Source: Chloroflexota bacterium | Lineage (GTDB): Bacteria > Chloroflexota > Limnocylindria > Limnocylindrales > CSP1-4 | Direction of reading: 5' to 3' | Length of the DNA: 6,405 nt | NCBI GenBank assembly: GCA_013698385.1 | Contig: JACCVB010000189.1 | Location: 1 to 6,405, forward strand | In this document: piece after piece, positions 1 to 6,190 of the stretch | Numbering within the stretch: position 1 is the stretch's first letter | How the letters are laid out: the number at the start of each line of letters is the position of its first letter | Notes under the pieces: model-generated | The model's database searches: none | Seen by the model: the letters and a program-made list of their open reading frames with translations, nothing else | Told to the model about the DNA's origin: nothing | Translations under genes and position numbers: made by a program

Positions 1-1
1 C

Positions 2-1060
2 CTGACCGTGGGCCTCGCGATGATCGTCGCCCTCGGCGGGGTCGGGCAACATGCCCGCGCCTCGGCCGGGGCGTGGATCGCCGACGTGGTGCCGGGCGAG
101 CTGGTCATGACCTCCATCTTTCCGCGGGCCGCCGATGAAGGCATCACCGAAGCGCTCGATGACCTGTCCGGCGTCGCCAGCGCGAGTCCGTTCGCGACAT
201 TCGACGTCGCCATCGACGGGGTTCGCATGGACGGCGCTGCGATGGTCGGGGCGGATCTCGCGAGTGACGGCCGATTGCGGTTCGTGGCCGGCGACCGCGT
301 GGCGGCCCTCCAGGCCATCGATGCCGGGGGTTCGGTCATCGTGCCGGCGGCCTTTGCCACGCGGGCGGGCCTGTCCGTGGACCAGACGCTCACGGCGACG
401 GCCGCGGACGGGACGGCCCTTCCGCTTCGGATCGCGGGGATCGCCGAACGGACCCTGCCGGGTGGAGCCGGCGAGGCGCTGATCGTGGGTTGGTCCGACG
501 CGGTTACCCTGGGCGTGGCCGGCGCCGACGCCTACGCCATCCGATTCCGGCCGAGTGCGACGCCGGAAGAGCGGGCGGCCGCCGCCGCGGAAGGTCGATC
601 GCTGGCGCTGGAACCGGTCCGGCTCGATCGGATCCTCGGCGCAGTCGGCCAGGCCCTCGACCGGGTCTTCGGACTGTTCGATGCGCTGGCGCTGATCGCC
701 CTCTTCATCGCGGCCCTCGGCATCGTCAATACGCTGACCATGAACGTCATGGAGCGGGTCCGCGAGATCGGCGTCCTGCGTGCGGCCGGCATGACCCGCG
801 GCCAGGTCTGGGGCACGGTCATCGTGGAGGCCGGCATCACCGGGGTCATGGGGGCGCTGTCGGGCGTCGTCGCGGGCCTGGTGATCGGTGCGCTCATGGT
901 CGTCCTCGCGGGCGACAAGCTGGACATCGCCGTGGCCGTGCCATGGCTCACTGTCATCGCCGCCCTCATCCTGGGCGTCAGCCTCGCGATGCTCGCGGCG
1001 GCCTACCCGGCCCGCCTGGCCAGTCGCCTGTCGATCGTCCGCGCCGTCGGCCACGAGTAG
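2..1060 (+). CDS. FtsX/MacB-type ABC transporter permease, C-terminal part (5' end outside window)
   Basis: This is a membrane permease subunit of the MacB/LolE/FtsX superfamily, which works with a cytoplasmic ATPase in mechanotransmission or in export of lipids, peptides or drugs. The frame is open to the left edge, and a GTG at 8 is probably internal, because the surrounding LTVGLAMIVALGG looks like the transmembrane segment that opens a second periplasmic (MacB_PCD-like) module. An extracytoplasmic domain of about 190 residues follows. The C-terminal FtsX domain starts near nt 680: a hydrophobic helix (ALIALFIAALGIVNTLTM), the cytoplasmic signature ERVREIGVLRAAGMTRGQV, then two more hydrophobic helices and an AAYPARLASRLS tail. 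The arrangement suggests the second half of a two-module permease of roughly 800 residues. The partner ATPase is not in the window and would be expected upstream. The substrate cannot be told from this fragment. Family assignment is firm. Confidence 0.9.
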   Translation: MTVGLAMIVALGGVGQHARASAGAWIADVVPGELVMTSIFPRAADEGITEALDDLSGVASASPFATFDVAIDGVRMDGAAMVGADLASDGRLRFVAGDRVAALQAIDAGGSVIVPAAFATRAGLSVDQTLTATAADGTALPLRIAGIAERTLPGGAGEALIVGWSDAVTLGVAGADAYAIRFRPSATPEERAAAAAEGRSLALEPVRLDRILGAVGQALDRVFGLFDALALIALFIAALGIVNTLTMNVMERVREIGVLRAAGMTRGQVWGTVIVEAGITGVMGALSGVVAGLVIGALMVVLAGDKLDIAVAVPWLTVIAALILGVSLAMLAAAYPARLASRLSIVRAVGHE

Positions 1061-1076
1061 CAGTCGTCCGAGCGGA

Positions 1077-1085
1077 TGCTAGACT
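1077..1085 (+). promoter_or_regulatory. Extended -10 promoter for bioY
   Basis: TGCTAGACT reads as an extended -10 element (TGN followed by TAGACT). It lies 17 nt after the permease stop codon and 45 nt before the bioY GTG. No convincing -35 hexamer is seen at 16-18 nt spacing, as expected for an extended -10 promoter. Transcription would begin near 1092, giving a leader of about 39 nt. The same CTAGACT heptamer sits directly in front of the GlcD-type gene at 4728-4734. Assigned from sequence alone. Confidence 0.5.
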
Positions 1086-1094
1086 CGCGACGTC

Positions 1095-1113
1095 GGCCGC
1101 CAAGGGAGCGGCC
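1095..1113 (+). repeat. GC-rich inverted repeat in the bioY leader
   Basis: GGCCGC and GCGGCC form a perfect 6-bp inverted repeat around the 7-nt loop CAAGGGA. It lies between the predicted transcription start and the ribosome binding site of bioY. No T-run follows, so it is not a standard intrinsic terminator for the upstream permease. It could be a leader hairpin, an operator, or chance in GC-rich DNA. It does not resemble the BirA or BioQ operators I know. Confidence 0.35.
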
Positions 1114-1130
1114 TCGCCAGCGGAGCCCAT

Positions 1131-1769
1131 GTGACGATCGCGATCCCGAGACTGGACCGCAGCACGCCGGCCGGACGGGGCCTCACCATCGCGGATTTCC
1201 TGGTCCCCATCCGGGTCGGCGAGCGATTGAGCTCGCGGGTCCGACACATCGTTCTCATCGTGGTGGGCGCCCTGTTCGTGGCGGCCTGCGCCCAGGTCTA
1301 CATCCCGATCCAACCGGTGCCGTTCACCGGGCAGACGTTCGGGGTGCTCCTGGTCGGTGGCGCACTCGGCTTCCGGCGTGGCGGTGCGGCGATGCTCCTC
1401 TATCTCGCCGTAGGGGCGCTGGGGGTGCCGGTCTTCGCTCAGGGGGCTGCGGGCATCGCCGTCCTCGGCGGCGTCACGGGCGGCTATCTCATCGGGTTCG
1501 TCGTTGCCGCAGCGGTCGTCGGACGACTGGCAGAGCTTGGCTGGGATCGCCGCCTGGGGGGTGCCCTCGGAGCGGTCGCGATCGGGACGTTGATCGTCTA
1601 CGCCATCGGCGTGCCGTGGCTCAAGTTCGCGACCGGCCTGTCCTGGTCCGATGCGATCGCGAACGGCATGATCGTCTTCCTGATCTGGGACGCGGCGAAG
1701 CTTGCCGTTGCCGCCGCCATCTTCCCGACGGCGTGGTGGCTTGTGAGCCGTCGACCAGACGACCGTTAG
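1131..1769 (+). CDS. bioY: BioY, substrate-binding (S) component of a biotin ECF transporter
   Basis: BioY is the integral membrane protein that captures biotin. It works with the EcfA/A'/T energizing module or BioMN, and some homologues are reported to work alone. The 212-residue product has about six hydrophobic segments. The family hallmarks are present: QVYIPIQPVPFTGQT (residues 55-69) in the first substrate-contacting region, FRRGGAAMLLYLAVGALGVP (81-100), GGVTGGYLIGF (113-123), GVPWLKFATGLSW (160-172) and the final-helix WDAAK (186-190), which corresponds to the conserved D-x-x-K of BioY. The N terminus, about 37 residues before the first hydrophobic segment, is somewhat long. GTG at 1131 is chosen because GGAG at 1122-1125 stands 5 nt upstream. 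No energizing-module genes are in the window, so it probably shares a general ECF module or acts alone. Its stop codon overlaps that of the convergent gene. Confidence 0.95.
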   Translation: MTIAIPRLDRSTPAGRGLTIADFLVPIRVGERLSSRVRHIVLIVVGALFVAACAQVYIPIQPVPFTGQTFGVLLVGGALGFRRGGAAMLLYLAVGALGVPVFAQGAAGIAVLGGVTGGYLIGFVVAAAVVGRLAELGWDRRLGGALGAVAIGTLIVYAIGVPWLKFATGLSWSDAIANGMIVFLIWDAAKLAVAAAIFPTAWWLVSRRPDDR

Positions 1770-2362
1770 GGTCCTTGCCGGGCCAGAGCGCGGTGCAGGC
1801 TTCGGTATGACGCGCGCAGCAGGCGGCTGACCTCCGGCCAGTAGGCGGTCCCGGCGCCGGCGGCTCCGTCCGGATCGTCCGCTGCGCCACGGTCGCGCAC
1901 CTCGGCCGCCTGGCCACGAAGTCGTCCGGCCTCGGCGACGTCTTCTGGCGCCACGCCATAGATCGATGCATACAAACCCGTGATCGACTCGCCGGCCGCC
2001 GCACCCGCCGCGAGACCCATCTCGCGCCGGACGACCCACCAGCGCAGCTCGCGGCGGGCGACCGCCACGGCGTCGACACGGTCCGGCAGGCCGAGCAGCC
2101 GGTAGGCGCGGGCGATGTCCGGGACGAAGCGGTCATGATCCTGCGTCGCCCGGGCGAAGCCCGCGGCAGCCTTCGTCAGGTACAGGCTCGCGAGGATCGC
2201 GCGGGGCCACGAGGCGTGGGCCTGGGCCCGCAGGCCAAGGATCAGCCACCCGAACAGGCGGGCCGGCTGGCGCCGGTAGTACGCCTTCCACATCCGGGTC
2301 TCGAGGCGAGCCAGCTCGTCCGGGTCGAAGTCGGCGCCCCAGCGCGGGTTGGTCGTGGTCAT
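1766..2362 (-). CDS. Conserved-looking helical protein of unknown function
   Basis: I do not recognise a named family for this 198-residue protein. It looks like a real gene: it fills the space between bioY and the DUF2236 gene, starts with ATG behind GAGGGA, and ends in TAA sharing bases with the bioY stop. The composition is alpha-helical and rich in Arg, Ala and Trp. Notable segments are LETRMWKAYYRRQPARLFGW (20-39), a moderately hydrophobic stretch about 36-72 that is broken by charged or polar residues and unlikely to be a full membrane span, RRELRWWVVRREMG (103-116), the small-residue stretch LAAGAAAGESITGLYASIYG (117-136), an Ala/Asp/Gly-rich probable linker about 155-172, and a C-terminal helix with WPEVSRLLRASYRSLHRAL (175-193). 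There is no signal peptide and no cysteine. It is probably cytoplasmic or peripherally membrane-associated. It is divergently transcribed from the DUF2236 gene with overlapping promoters, so the two may be co-regulated. Confidence 0.75.
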   Translation of the reverse strand: MTTTNPRWGADFDPDELARLETRMWKAYYRRQPARLFGWLILGLRAQAHASWPRAILASLYLTKAAAGFARATQDHDRFVPDIARAYRLLGLPDRVDAVAVARRELRWWVVRREMGLAAGAAAGESITGLYASIYGVAPEDVAEAGRLRGQAAEVRDRGAADDPDGAAGAGTAYWPEVSRLLRASYRSLHRALARQGP

Positions 2363-2372
2363 CGCGTCCCTC

Positions 2373-2378
2373 AGGCTA
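2373..2378 (-). promoter_or_regulatory. -10 box of the unknown-protein gene (divergent pair)
   Basis: Read on the minus strand this is TAGCCT, 10 nt before the ATG at 2362. A start about 7 nt downstream of the box would leave a leader of only about 3 nt. The GAGGGA just before the ATG could serve as a Shine-Dalgarno sequence if transcription began further upstream. The box shares its TA with the plus-strand box of the divergent gene. Confidence 0.4.
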
Positions 2379-2382
2379 TCGT
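2377..2382 (+). promoter_or_regulatory. -10 box of the DUF2236 gene (divergent pair, leaderless)
   Basis: TATCGT matches the first, second and sixth positions of the -10 consensus and ends 6 nt before the GTG at 2389. Transcription would therefore begin at or next to the start codon, giving a leaderless mRNA. No Shine-Dalgarno sequence is seen before this GTG, and no good -35 hexamer is seen. Confidence 0.45.
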
Positions 2383-2388
2383 TCGCCG

Positions 2389-3297
2389 GTGGATACGGCC
2401 AGTGACACCTCGAGGATGACCGCGGCGGGTGACGCTGGACTGTTCGGGCCGGAGTCCATGGCCTGGCGCCTGGACCGCGAGGCGATGCTGCTGCTGGGAG
2501 CCGGGCCGCGTGCCCTGCTCATGCAACTGGCCCATCCGGCGGTCGCCGCCGGCGTCGCCGAGCACTCGGACTTCCGGTCGGATCCGTGGCGCCGCCTGGG
2601 CGGCACGCTGCGCAGTTACCTGCGGATCATCTACGGGTCCACGGTGGTCGCCCGCGCGGAGATCCGGCGGCTGAATGCGATGCATCGCGGGATCCGTGGG
2701 GTGGGCTACGACGCGCGCGATCCGGAGCTGTCCCTGTGGGTCCACGCGACGCTGATCGATTCGACCCTCGTCGCATACACCCGTTGGTGGCGGCCGCTGG
2801 ATCGTTCGGAGGCGGCGCGCTTCTACCTGGAGACCCGTCCGATCGGGCGGGCCTTCGGCGTGCCTGACGCTCGGCTGCCACGTGATCTCGACGTGTTCAC
2901 CGACTACGTTGCCGCGCAGTCGAGCCCCGACGGACCCCTTCACGTCTCGGATGTCGCGCGGGATCTCGCGCGAGCGATCCTTCGGCCGCCGTTGCCGGGC
3001 CGCCTCGGACGCTTCCCGGCCGATCCCCGGACGTATGCCTGGACCCTGTGGCCGGCCGTCGGACTGCTGCCGCCACGGATCCGCGACGCCTATGGCCTCC
3101 ACTGGGGCATCCGGGAGCGACTCGTCGCCGGCTGGTTGACGGCTGCGTGGCGCGCGTGGACCCCACGCCTGCCCGGCACCTTCCGCCAGATGCCGCAGGC
3201 CCTCGCGGCCGATCGGCGGATGTCGGTGATCGATGGACCCGCCCCCAGCGCCGCCGGCGCCCGCAGCCTCGCCAGCGCCCGCGCCTTCGATCAGTAG
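2389..3297 (+). CDS. MpaB/Lcp-like DUF2236 family protein (putative haem-dependent oxygenase)
   Basis: DUF2236 includes the bacterial rubber oxygenase Lcp and the fungal MpaB enzyme of mycophenolic acid synthesis, helical b-type haem proteins that use O2. The 302-residue product shows the family's N-terminal region: ESMAWRLDREAMLLLGAGPR (22-41), then LLMQLAHPAVAAGVAEHSDF (43-62), DPWRRLGGTLRSYLRIIYG (65-83), LNAMHRGIRGVGYDARDP (95-112) and LWVHATLIDS (116-125). Histidines 49, 59, 99 and 119 fall in conserved blocks and are candidates for haem ligation. There is no evident signal peptide, unlike secreted Lcp, so it is probably cytoplasmic. The natural substrate is unknown. GTG at 2389 is chosen because a TATCGT box ends 6 nt upstream. 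An in-frame ATG at 2416 would remove nine residues and is the main alternative. The last 20 or so residues are Ala/Ser-rich and probably disordered. The stop overlaps the convergent peptidase gene. Confidence 0.85.
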   Translation: MDTASDTSRMTAAGDAGLFGPESMAWRLDREAMLLLGAGPRALLMQLAHPAVAAGVAEHSDFRSDPWRRLGGTLRSYLRIIYGSTVVARAEIRRLNAMHRGIRGVGYDARDPELSLWVHATLIDSTLVAYTRWWRPLDRSEAARFYLETRPIGRAFGVPDARLPRDLDVFTDYVAAQSSPDGPLHVSDVARDLARAILRPPLPGRLGRFPADPRTYAWTLWPAVGLLPPRIRDAYGLHWGIRERLVAGWLTAAWRAWTPRLPGTFRQMPQALAADRRMSVIDGPAPSAAGARSLASARAFDQ

Positions 3298-4682
3298 ATC
3301 GACGGGAACCGCGGCCCGAAGATCCGCGCTCCGAGGTCGATCGGGGTCGCGTCGTCGAGCGCTCGCAGCAGCGTCCGGTTGGATGCCAGCCCGTACCGTT
3401 GGTCCGCGACGTAGCCCCGGAGCGCGGCCCAGAACGCGGTCGAGCCCATCGCCTGGCGCGCCTGATCGATCAGGTTGCCGCCGCCGATGTAGATCTGCTC
3501 GTAGTAGCACGCTGCCGTGTAGTCGTAGATCGATCGGTCCAGGCGCCCACTTGCACAGCGGCTGGCGCGCTTGAGCCCCGTCACGTAGCGAGCGACGAAG
3601 TCCGCGGCGGCCTCGTCCGCGAACGGTTGTCGCGCCTGGTCGCTGCCGACGAGCCCGTAGAACCATTGATGGGCCGTCTCGTGGGTGACGAGATAGCGCA
3701 GGTTGGCCGATCCCGCACCGTACGGGATCCAGATCAGGCGGGGCGACTCCATCCCGTAGCCACCTGCCGACTGGACGACCTTGAAGGTCGGATACGGATA
3801 GGGGCCGAGCCGAACCTGGAGCTTGCGAAATGCGGCCACCGCAGCGTCCAGGGTCAGCTGCGCGTTCGTCGCGGAGCGGTAGTAGTAGCGGATGGTCGTG
3901 GCCCCGACCTTCGCCTCTCGGGTGCGGAAGTCCGGCGCGGCGGTCACGGTCACGTCGCGGACGTTGCGGGCTTCGAATCGCTGGGTCAGCCCGTCGTCCG
4001 AGCGGAAGACCCGGTCGCCGGTCGTGGCGATCACGAGCCTGCGGTCCGTGGTCACGGTCAACCGCACGAACGGGCTGTTCGGGGTCACGAAGGGATCGCC
4101 GTGGTTGGGACGCGAGAACGGCGTCGCTCGGCTGATCCAGGGCAGCCAGCGATAGGCATTGACGATGCCGTTGGCCCGGGTGAAGAGCCAGCTGGAGGCG
4201 GACAGGGAGGTTCGCAGCGTCGCCCCGTAGCGGACCCGGACGACCGTGCGTCCGTCGACCGGCAGGATCCCGCCGAGGGGGACCACGATCGTCTGGTCAT
4301 CGACGGTGGCCCCGACCGCGTTGCCGTCCACGGTCACGGCGGTGAGGACCAGGCCGCCCAGGCGGGCGACGGCGGTGTTCAGCTCGAGGCGGTCGATCGG
4401 GCCGCCCGAGGTGTTCGTGACGGTCGCCGTCGAATCGACCACGAACGACCGGTTGGTGAATCCGAGGCGGAGCGTCGCCTCGTAGGTGGCCGAGAGACGC
4501 AGGCTCGTCCGATCGACCCGTCCCGGCTGGATCCCGGCCGCGGCGACGAGGCTGGTTCGCGGCAGGCCACCGGTCGGCGGTGCCGCGGCATCGACCTGCG
4601 ACGGGCGTGCGCCGCTCGCGGCCACCAGCAAGGCCGCCAGGATCGCGAGCCGGAGTCGGGAGGGTGGCCAGGGCACGGGCAT
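3291..4682 (-). CDS. Exported M1-family (gluzincin) zinc metallopeptidase, short form
   Basis: The 463-residue product begins with an export signal: basic residues R9 and R11, then LAILAALLVAASGA, with no lipobox cysteine. Residues about 50-250 are beta-rich, like the N-terminal domain of M1 aminopeptidases. The catalytic core has HETAH (334-338) followed by exactly 18 residues and E357, the HEXXH-X18-E zinc site of family M1, with E335 as general base. GGYGMES (307-313) occupies the place of the GxMEN exopeptidase motif, with Ser instead of Asn. Tyr393 or Tyr394 in CYYEQ is the likely catalytic tyrosine. The protein ends about 105 residues after E357, so the large C-terminal helical domain of typical M1 enzymes (600-850 residues) is missing or much reduced. 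Cys376 and Cys392 are the only cysteines and could form a disulfide outside the membrane. It is predicted to be secreted or cell-surface; the substrate is unknown. ATG at 4682 fits the signal peptide and an upstream TAGGAT box. Confidence 0.9.
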   Translation of the reverse strand: MPVPWPPSRLRLAILAALLVAASGARPSQVDAAAPPTGGLPRTSLVAAAGIQPGRVDRTSLRLSATYEATLRLGFTNRSFVVDSTATVTNTSGGPIDRLELNTAVARLGGLVLTAVTVDGNAVGATVDDQTIVVPLGGILPVDGRTVVRVRYGATLRTSLSASSWLFTRANGIVNAYRWLPWISRATPFSRPNHGDPFVTPNSPFVRLTVTTDRRLVIATTGDRVFRSDDGLTQRFEARNVRDVTVTAAPDFRTREAKVGATTIRYYYRSATNAQLTLDAAVAAFRKLQVRLGPYPYPTFKVVQSAGGYGMESPRLIWIPYGAGSANLRYLVTHETAHQWFYGLVGSDQARQPFADEAAADFVARYVTGLKRASRCASGRLDRSIYDYTAACYYEQIYIGGGNLIDQARQAMGSTAFWAALRGYVADQRYGLASNRTLLRALDDATPIDLGARIFGPRFPSIY

Positions 4683-4692
4683 CGTGGCCTGA

Positions 4693-4698
4693 ATCCTA
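4693..4698 (-). promoter_or_regulatory. Probable -10 box of the metallopeptidase gene
   Basis: Read on the minus strand this is TAGGAT, 10 nt before the peptidase ATG, which implies a leader of about 3 nt. No strong Shine-Dalgarno sequence is adjacent to the start codon. The -35 region has no recognisable hexamer. It is one of two outward-facing boxes in the 59-nt divergent region 4683-4741. Confidence 0.4.
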
Positions 4699-4728
4699 GT
4701 GGCTCGGGCCAGCAGGCCATCGGAACCC

Positions 4729-4734
4729 TAGACT
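4729..4734 (+). promoter_or_regulatory. -10 box of the GlcD-type gene (leaderless)
   Basis: TAGACT, within the heptamer CTAGACT, ends 7 nt before the ATG at 4742. That places the transcription start at the first base of the start codon. The intervening GGCGGCC is not a Shine-Dalgarno sequence. The same heptamer is the predicted bioY -10 box. Confidence 0.5.
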
Positions 4735-4741
4735 GGCGGCC

Positions 4742-6133
4742 ATGGCAAGTGCCGTCGTGACCCCCGCGTTCATCGAGGCCATCCGAGCGCGCCTGCCGGA
4801 CCTGCGCCTGCTGACCGAGGTCGCCGATCGCGAATCCCATCGCGCGGACGAGACGGCCTACCTGCCGACCGGCCTCCCCGGCGCGGTCGCGTTGCCGACC
4901 GAGACGGCCCAGGTCGTCGAGCTCGTCCGCATCTGTGCCGAGTTCGACGTGCCGATCGTCCCGCGCGGTGCCGGCTCCGGCCTGTCGGGTGGAGCGACCG
5001 GCCTCGAGGGGGCGCTCACGATCGCCTTCACGGCCATGGACCGGATCGTCGAGATCGATCGGGACAACCTGTGTGTGGTCACCCAGCCGGGCGTGATCAA
5101 CGCGCGCCTCAAGGCCGCCGTGGCGGAGGTCTGCCTGTTCTACGCGCCCGATCCGGCGTCGTTCGAGATGTGCTCGATCGGCGGCAACCTGGGCACCAAC
5201 GCGGGCGGCCTGTGCTGCGTCAAGTACGGCCAGACGCGGGACAGCGTGCTGAGCCTCGAAGTCGTCATGGCCGACGGGTCGCTGATCCGCACCGGCGGCA
5301 AGAACCTGAAAGACGTCGCCGGGTATTCACTGACGCACCTGATCGTCGGATCGCAGGGCACGCTCGCCCTCGTCACGGAGGCGACGCTCCGGCTGCGACC
5401 GGCCCCGCCCGCGCGATCCACCCTGATCGCCTTCTTCCCGACGCTGTCCGCCGCGGGTGACGCCGTGGCCGCGATCGCGACCGCAGGCGTGAGCCCGGCG
5501 ACGCTCGAGCTGATGGACCGTTTCACGATCCGCGCCGTGGACGACATGCACGGCCTGGGGCTGGACCGCGACGCGGCGGCGATGCTCATGGTCGAATCCG
5601 ACCTGCCCGCCCTCGCGGCCGACGACGAACTGGCCCGAGCGGAGGCAGCGTGTACCGGGGCCGGCGCCACGACGACGCTGCGGTCGCGGGACGCGGCCGA
5701 GGCGGACCTCCTGCGCCAGGCCCGTCGAGCGGCCCACTGGGCCCTGGAGCGACTCGGCGAGGTCAAGATGGAGGACGTGGCGGTGCCCCGCTCGCGAGTG
5801 CCGGACATGCTCCGGGCGGTCGAGGCGATCGCCGCTCGGCACGACGTGCGGATCGGCACGTTCGGGCATGCCGGGGACGGCAACCTCCACCCGGATCTCG
5901 TGCTGGAACGCGGCGACCCGAACAACGAGCGGATCACCAAGGTCGTCCAGGCGGATCTCTACCGGGCCGCGTTGGACCTGGGCGGGACCGTGACCGGCGA
6001 GCACGGCATCGGCTCGGCTCGTGTCGAGTGGCTCGAGGCGCAACGCGGTCCCGACGCCATCCGGGTCATGCGGGCGATCAAGACCGCGCTGGATCCGCAG
6101 GGTTTGTTCAACCCCGGCCGGGTGCTCCCCTAG
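4742..6133 (+). CDS. glcD: FAD-binding oxidoreductase, GlcD-type (glycolate oxidase subunit / D-lactate dehydrogenase-like)
   Basis: This is a flavoenzyme of the VAO/PCMH superfamily that oxidises a 2-hydroxy acid such as glycolate or D-lactate to the 2-oxo acid. The 463-residue length is typical of GlcD. The N-terminal FAD domain has PRGAGSGLSGGATG (74-87), APDPAS (135-140), SIGGNLGTNAGG (145-156), KYG (161-163) and VGSQGTLALVTEATLRL (202-218). The C-terminal FAD-oxidase domain has the metal- and substrate-site motif FGHAGDGNLHP (374-384), then GEHGIG (419-424) and NPGR (457-460). No signal peptide and no fused Fe-S domain are present. GlcE and GlcF, the usual partners, are absent here: the next gene is a regulator and the upstream gene is divergent. 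It may act alone, as D-lactate dehydrogenase-like members do, or with partners elsewhere. ATG at 4742 follows a leaderless-type promoter. The family is certain; the exact substrate and so the symbol are tentative. Confidence 0.9.
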   Translation: MASAVVTPAFIEAIRARLPDLRLLTEVADRESHRADETAYLPTGLPGAVALPTETAQVVELVRICAEFDVPIVPRGAGSGLSGGATGLEGALTIAFTAMDRIVEIDRDNLCVVTQPGVINARLKAAVAEVCLFYAPDPASFEMCSIGGNLGTNAGGLCCVKYGQTRDSVLSLEVVMADGSLIRTGGKNLKDVAGYSLTHLIVGSQGTLALVTEATLRLRPAPPARSTLIAFFPTLSAAGDAVAAIATAGVSPATLELMDRFTIRAVDDMHGLGLDRDAAAMLMVESDLPALAADDELARAEAACTGAGATTTLRSRDAAEADLLRQARRAAHWALERLGEVKMEDVAVPRSRVPDMLRAVEAIAARHDVRIGTFGHAGDGNLHPDLVLERGDPNNERITKVVQADLYRAALDLGGTVTGEHGIGSARVEWLEAQRGPDAIRVMRAIKTALDPQGLFNPGRVLP

Positions 6134-6161
6134 CGTTCCCAGCGTCCGCCCGGCACCCGGT

Positions 6162-6190
6162 TTGACAGCCGCCCATTGCGCCGGGATGAT
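6162..6190 (+). promoter_or_regulatory. Sigma70-type promoter of the SorC-family regulator gene
   Basis: A perfect TTGACA at 6162-6167 is followed by exactly 17 nt and GATGAT at 6185-6190, which matches the -10 consensus at four of six positions, including the key A2 and T6. It is the only promoter in the window with a consensus -35. Transcription would start near 6197, leaving a leader of about 39 nt. It lies wholly in the 102-nt gap between the two genes, so the regulator is probably transcribed separately from the GlcD-type gene. Confidence 0.6.

Noticed and set aside
8..10. GTG at 8 as the true start of the permease gene
   Set aside because: The frame is open upstream and the residues at this point look like the middle of a transmembrane helix, so the gene most likely extends beyond the left edge.
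2371..3666. A 431-codon open frame on the - strand opposite the DUF2236 gene
   Set aside because: It is a shadow frame with GC-driven composition. The plus frame matches DUF2236 throughout.
4686..4718. GGCCT / AGGCC inverted repeat in the peptidase-GlcD intergenic region
   Set aside because: The arms are only 5 bp with a 23-nt spacer and are built of GGCC, which is common in this DNA; indistinguishable from chance.
3048..4760. A 570-codon open frame on the + strand opposite the peptidase gene
   Set aside because: Its translation is Arg/Gly/Pro-rich low-complexity sequence with no family motifs, as expected of the antisense of a high-GC gene. The minus-strand frame has a signal peptide and a complete M1 zinc site.
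6134..6160. Possible terminator after the GlcD-type gene
   Set aside because: The stretch is C/G-rich but forms no convincing stem and has no following T-run.
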